Shown here piece by piece: positions 31,524 to 33,452 of a DNA stretch of 33,452 nt. The notes beneath the pieces were generated by a model. It made no database searches and was not told where the DNA came from. It saw only the letters and a program-made list of their open reading frames with translations. Origin of the DNA: Spirochaetales bacterium (lineage in GTDB: Bacteria; Spirochaetota; Spirochaetia; SZUA-6; JAFGRV01); contig JAFGKU010000030.1 in assembly GCA_016928415.1 (NCBI GenBank), positions 1-33,452 of the forward strand, written 5' to 3'. Position numbers and translations under genes: made by a program. The first letter of the stretch is position 1; the number at the start of each line of letters is the position of its first letter.

Positions 31524-32387
31524 TTACATCTCTCCCTTCAAATCTTTCAGCTGGTCCCATGAAAACACGGGGCCGTCTATGCAAACATACGTGTTCCCGA
31601 TATTACACCTGCCGCATTTCCCTATTCCGCATTTCATCCTCATTTCCAGCGTGGTAAAGATATCGGTGTCTTTGAAACCGAGGGCTCCCAGGTTCACTAT
31701 GACAAATTTAATCATGATCGGGGGGCCGCAGGTAATCGCGATCGTGTTTTCGGGGGAGGGCTTCAGCCGTTTCAGGTTGTCCGGAACAAAACCGACGAAC
31801 CGGTCCCACCCGTCCTCCTCACGGTCTATTGAAAGGTGAACCCCGACGTTTTCCTGTTTCTCCATTTCCAGCAGTTCTTCCCTGTAACAGAGATCGGATG
31901 ACGCGCGCGCGCCGTATATCACGTCGAGCCTGCCGTATTTCGACCTGTTATCCAGGACATAGTTGATGAGAGAACGCAATGGCGCCTGGCCGATTCCCCC
32001 GCCGATACAGAGGATGTTTTTTCCTTCCCAGCTTTCCACGGGAAATCCATTTCCATACGGACCGCGCACGGCAAGCCGGTCTCCCGCCTCCCGCTCATGC
32101 AGGCGGGCCGTTACCTTCCCGAGCCTGAGCACGCTCACCTCGATGTACCCCGGGCGGGTGGGGGAGGAGGAAATGGCGAACATGCATTCCCCCGTGCCCA
32201 GGAGAGAGACCATCGCGCATTGGCCGGGTTTGAAAGTGAAACCCTTTTGAATCGAATCTTCGTTAAATAACAGCCGGAACGTCTTGATCGCCCTGTCACC
32301 GGGAACTTCTTTCTTTATGTTTTCAATGGTAACCTCATGGGGAATATACGGATTGGTCTGTGTTATTGCCGCCGGTTCTTTTTTCAC
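31524..32387 (-). CDS. FloxA/AsrB-like FAD-NAD(P) reductase subunit
   Basis: 287 residues of the ferredoxin-NADP reductase superfamily with a C-terminal [2Fe-2S] motif. Order: N-terminal FAD domain (CMFAISSSPTRPG, RLAVRGPYGNGFP), NAD(P)-binding ILCIGGGIGQAPLRSL, and KCGIGKCGRCNIGN-TYVC cluster, as in AsrB, DHOD electron-transfer subunit (PyrK) and FloxA of HdrABC-FloxABCD complexes. It would oxidise NAD(P)H. The start is GTG 32387, overlapping the stop of the preceding gene by four bases (GTGA). Together with FloxB it forms the pyridine-nucleotide module. Confidence 0.92.
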   Translation of the reverse strand: MKKEPAAITQTNPYIPHEVTIENIKKEVPGDRAIKTFRLLFNEDSIQKGFTFKPGQCAMVSLLGTGECMFAISSSPTRPGYIEVSVLRLGKVTARLHEREAGDRLAVRGPYGNGFPVESWEGKNILCIGGGIGQAPLRSLINYVLDNRSKYGRLDVIYGARASSDLCYREELLEMEKQENVGVHLSIDREEDGWDRFVGFVPDNLKRLKPSPENTIAITCGPPIMIKFVIVNLGALGFKDTDIFTTLEMRMKCGIGKCGRCNIGNTYVCIDGPVFSWDQLKDLKGEM

Positions 32388-33406
32388 TTTACAGCTTCCT
32401 TAACTTTTTTCAATACATCCAGCAAATCGATGTTTACCGGGCATTTTTCTATGCATCTCCCGCAGCCAACGCAGGCGATCATGTCGAAATTGTCCGGGTA
32501 ATAGGAATACTTATGATACACCCTGTTCCTCAACCGGTTCATACGGGCGGGCCGCGGGTTGTGCCCGGACGCGTGAAGCGTGTATTCCGGGAACGCGCAT
32601 GAATCCCATACCCTCACCCTTCTGCCCTTCTCGAGGGTCTTTTCATCCTGGATGTCGAAACAATGGCAGGTGGGGCACAAATACGTGCATATCGAACATC
32701 CCATGCACTTTTGGGAAAGCTCCTTCCAGAGTTCGCTGTCAAAGAGTTTATCCAGTTTCTGTTTGATACCGTCAACGGCAATGTTTCTTTTTATAAGGGC
32801 TTCCGCCTTCTTTATGTTGCCGTCTTTCTGCTTTTTCAATTTATCCGTTGCCTTTTTAAAAAGGTCTTTCGCCTTTTCGATAACGGCCTTGCCTTTTTCG
32901 GTAACCACTTCCACGAAAAAATCATCTCCGGTCCGGGTAAAGAGCATATCGAGATGCGTCTTGTTTCCGGGACCGCCGGAAAGAGAGGTACAAAAGCACG
33001 AAGCCCCGGGAAGATCGCACGAGAGGCCGATGAGCGTCAGTTTTTTCCTTTTATCGAGAAAGTACGGGTCCTTGAAATCGTCCCTGAAAACACTGTCCAG
33101 TATGGACATGGCGTGGGCATCACATGGCCTGATTCCGAATACGATACTCTCCCTGTACACGGGAGGCGGTTCGATTTTCTGGTCCTTATCCAATGTATAG
33201 GAAAATATCGTTTCCGTCTGGGGGAAAACGATATTCTTGGAAGGAACGTCCGTATTCCGGTAATCGAGGTTTATATCGCTTACGCTATCTATCCTTTTAA
33301 ACAGGGCGACATCATTTTTTTTAACGGGGGCATAGAGATCAGCTTCCCGGGAAAGCACTTCCATGAGATCTTTTAACTTTTTGCCGCTTATACGGTAATC
33401 GTCCAT
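32384..33406 (-). CDS. FloxB/AsrA-like iron-sulfur subunit
   Basis: 340 residues. N-terminal FrhB-like motif FGIRPCDAHAMSILD and SCDLPGASCFC, then two C-terminal clusters (CMGCSICTYLCPTCHC and CVGCGRCIEKCP). It matches AsrA of anaerobic sulfite reductase and FloxB, which sit with the NAD(P)H-oxidising AsrB/FloxA. There is no AsrC catalytic subunit in the window. Two FrhB-like fusions later in the operon share the RPC motif. GGAGAATG lies before the ATG. It is the first complete gene from the right edge; the true operon start may be beyond. Confidence 0.88.
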   Translation of the reverse strand: MDDYRISGKKLKDLMEVLSREADLYAPVKKNDVALFKRIDSVSDINLDYRNTDVPSKNIVFPQTETIFSYTLDKDQKIEPPPVYRESIVFGIRPCDAHAMSILDSVFRDDFKDPYFLDKRKKLTLIGLSCDLPGASCFCTSLSGGPGNKTHLDMLFTRTGDDFFVEVVTEKGKAVIEKAKDLFKKATDKLKKQKDGNIKKAEALIKRNIAVDGIKQKLDKLFDSELWKELSQKCMGCSICTYLCPTCHCFDIQDEKTLEKGRRVRVWDSCAFPEYTLHASGHNPRPARMNRLRNRVYHKYSYYPDNFDMIACVGCGRCIEKCPVNIDLLDVLKKVKEAVK

Positions 33407-33452
33407 TTTTTTTTACATTCTCCTAAAGAATATTGTCATTAGAATCGTCATC

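Noticed and set aside
1..33452. CRISPR arrays, rRNA, tRNA, complete insertion sequences
   Set aside because: No regularly spaced direct repeats, no RNA-gene consensus and no transposase were found.

Overview
The window looks like chromosomal DNA of an anaerobic, two-membrane (diderm) bacterium. Evidence for two membranes is a Lol-like export operon with a LolA-like protein and a terminal-Phe beta-barrel, plus several secreted proteins or lipoproteins. Evidence for anaerobic life is a large iron-sulfur/flavin electron-transfer operon, ferredoxins, a radical-SAM QueE and a Fur regulon. A spirochaete is plausible from the overall style (LolA-like/FtsX/beta-barrel operon, CheX, NusG paralog), but no rRNA or other marker is present, so this is an inference. 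Base composition is uneven: AT-rich at about 0-7 kb and 18-24 kb, more GC-rich at about 9-16 kb and 24.7-33.4 kb.

Left part (1-6.4 kb, + strand): one operon with a consensus promoter at 50-78 encodes a LolA-like protein, two FtsX/MacB-type permeases, a LolD-type ATPase and an outer-membrane beta-barrel, followed by a D-2-hydroxyacid dehydrogenase. It meets an orphan NusG paralog on the minus strand. From 7 to 9.8 kb lie remnants and small genes: an HD-GYP fragment, a ferritin-like gene divergent from a small Cys protein across a Fur-box-like palindrome, a broken AbrB-like ORF, an AhpD/CMD protein and a DUF1697 protein. From 9.8 to 16 kb are glycerol kinase, a CheX-like protein, the queD-queE-queC operon (minus), a frameshifted membrane-anchored gene, an unknown secreted protein behind a consensus promoter, and an SDR gene with its catalytic core deleted.

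Middle part (16-24.5 kb): a Thr/Pro-repeat lipoprotein, a small membrane protein, and minus-strand genes reading away from a Fur-family regulator (DUF5320 protein, NifX-like protein, zinc-ribbon protein, transsulfuration enzyme, 10-TM heavy-metal exporter). A second minus-strand operon (ferredoxin, MTH1187-family protein, DUF1638, TrmO-like, metallo-beta-lactamase fold) starts at a near-perfect palindrome matching the Fur boxes upstream of fur and of the ferritin-like gene. This suggests one local metal-responsive regulon.

Right part (24.7-33.4 kb, minus strand): ten tightly packed genes: FloxB/AsrA-like, FloxA/AsrB-like, DsrE-like, TusA-like, MvhD, short HdrA, long HdrA, two tandem FrhB-like/double-ferredoxin fusions, and a second MvhD. 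The likely scheme is NAD(P)H oxidation at FloxAB, electrons passed through MvhD to HdrA flavin (the site of flavin-based bifurcation in known Hdr complexes), and output through the ferredoxin-type subunits. No HdrB (CCG-domain) subunit is visible. The DsrE and TusA sulfur carriers suggest that a protein-bound sulfur species, or none of the known heterodisulfides, is the redox partner. This is the best candidate for an undescribed system; the operon may continue past the right edge.
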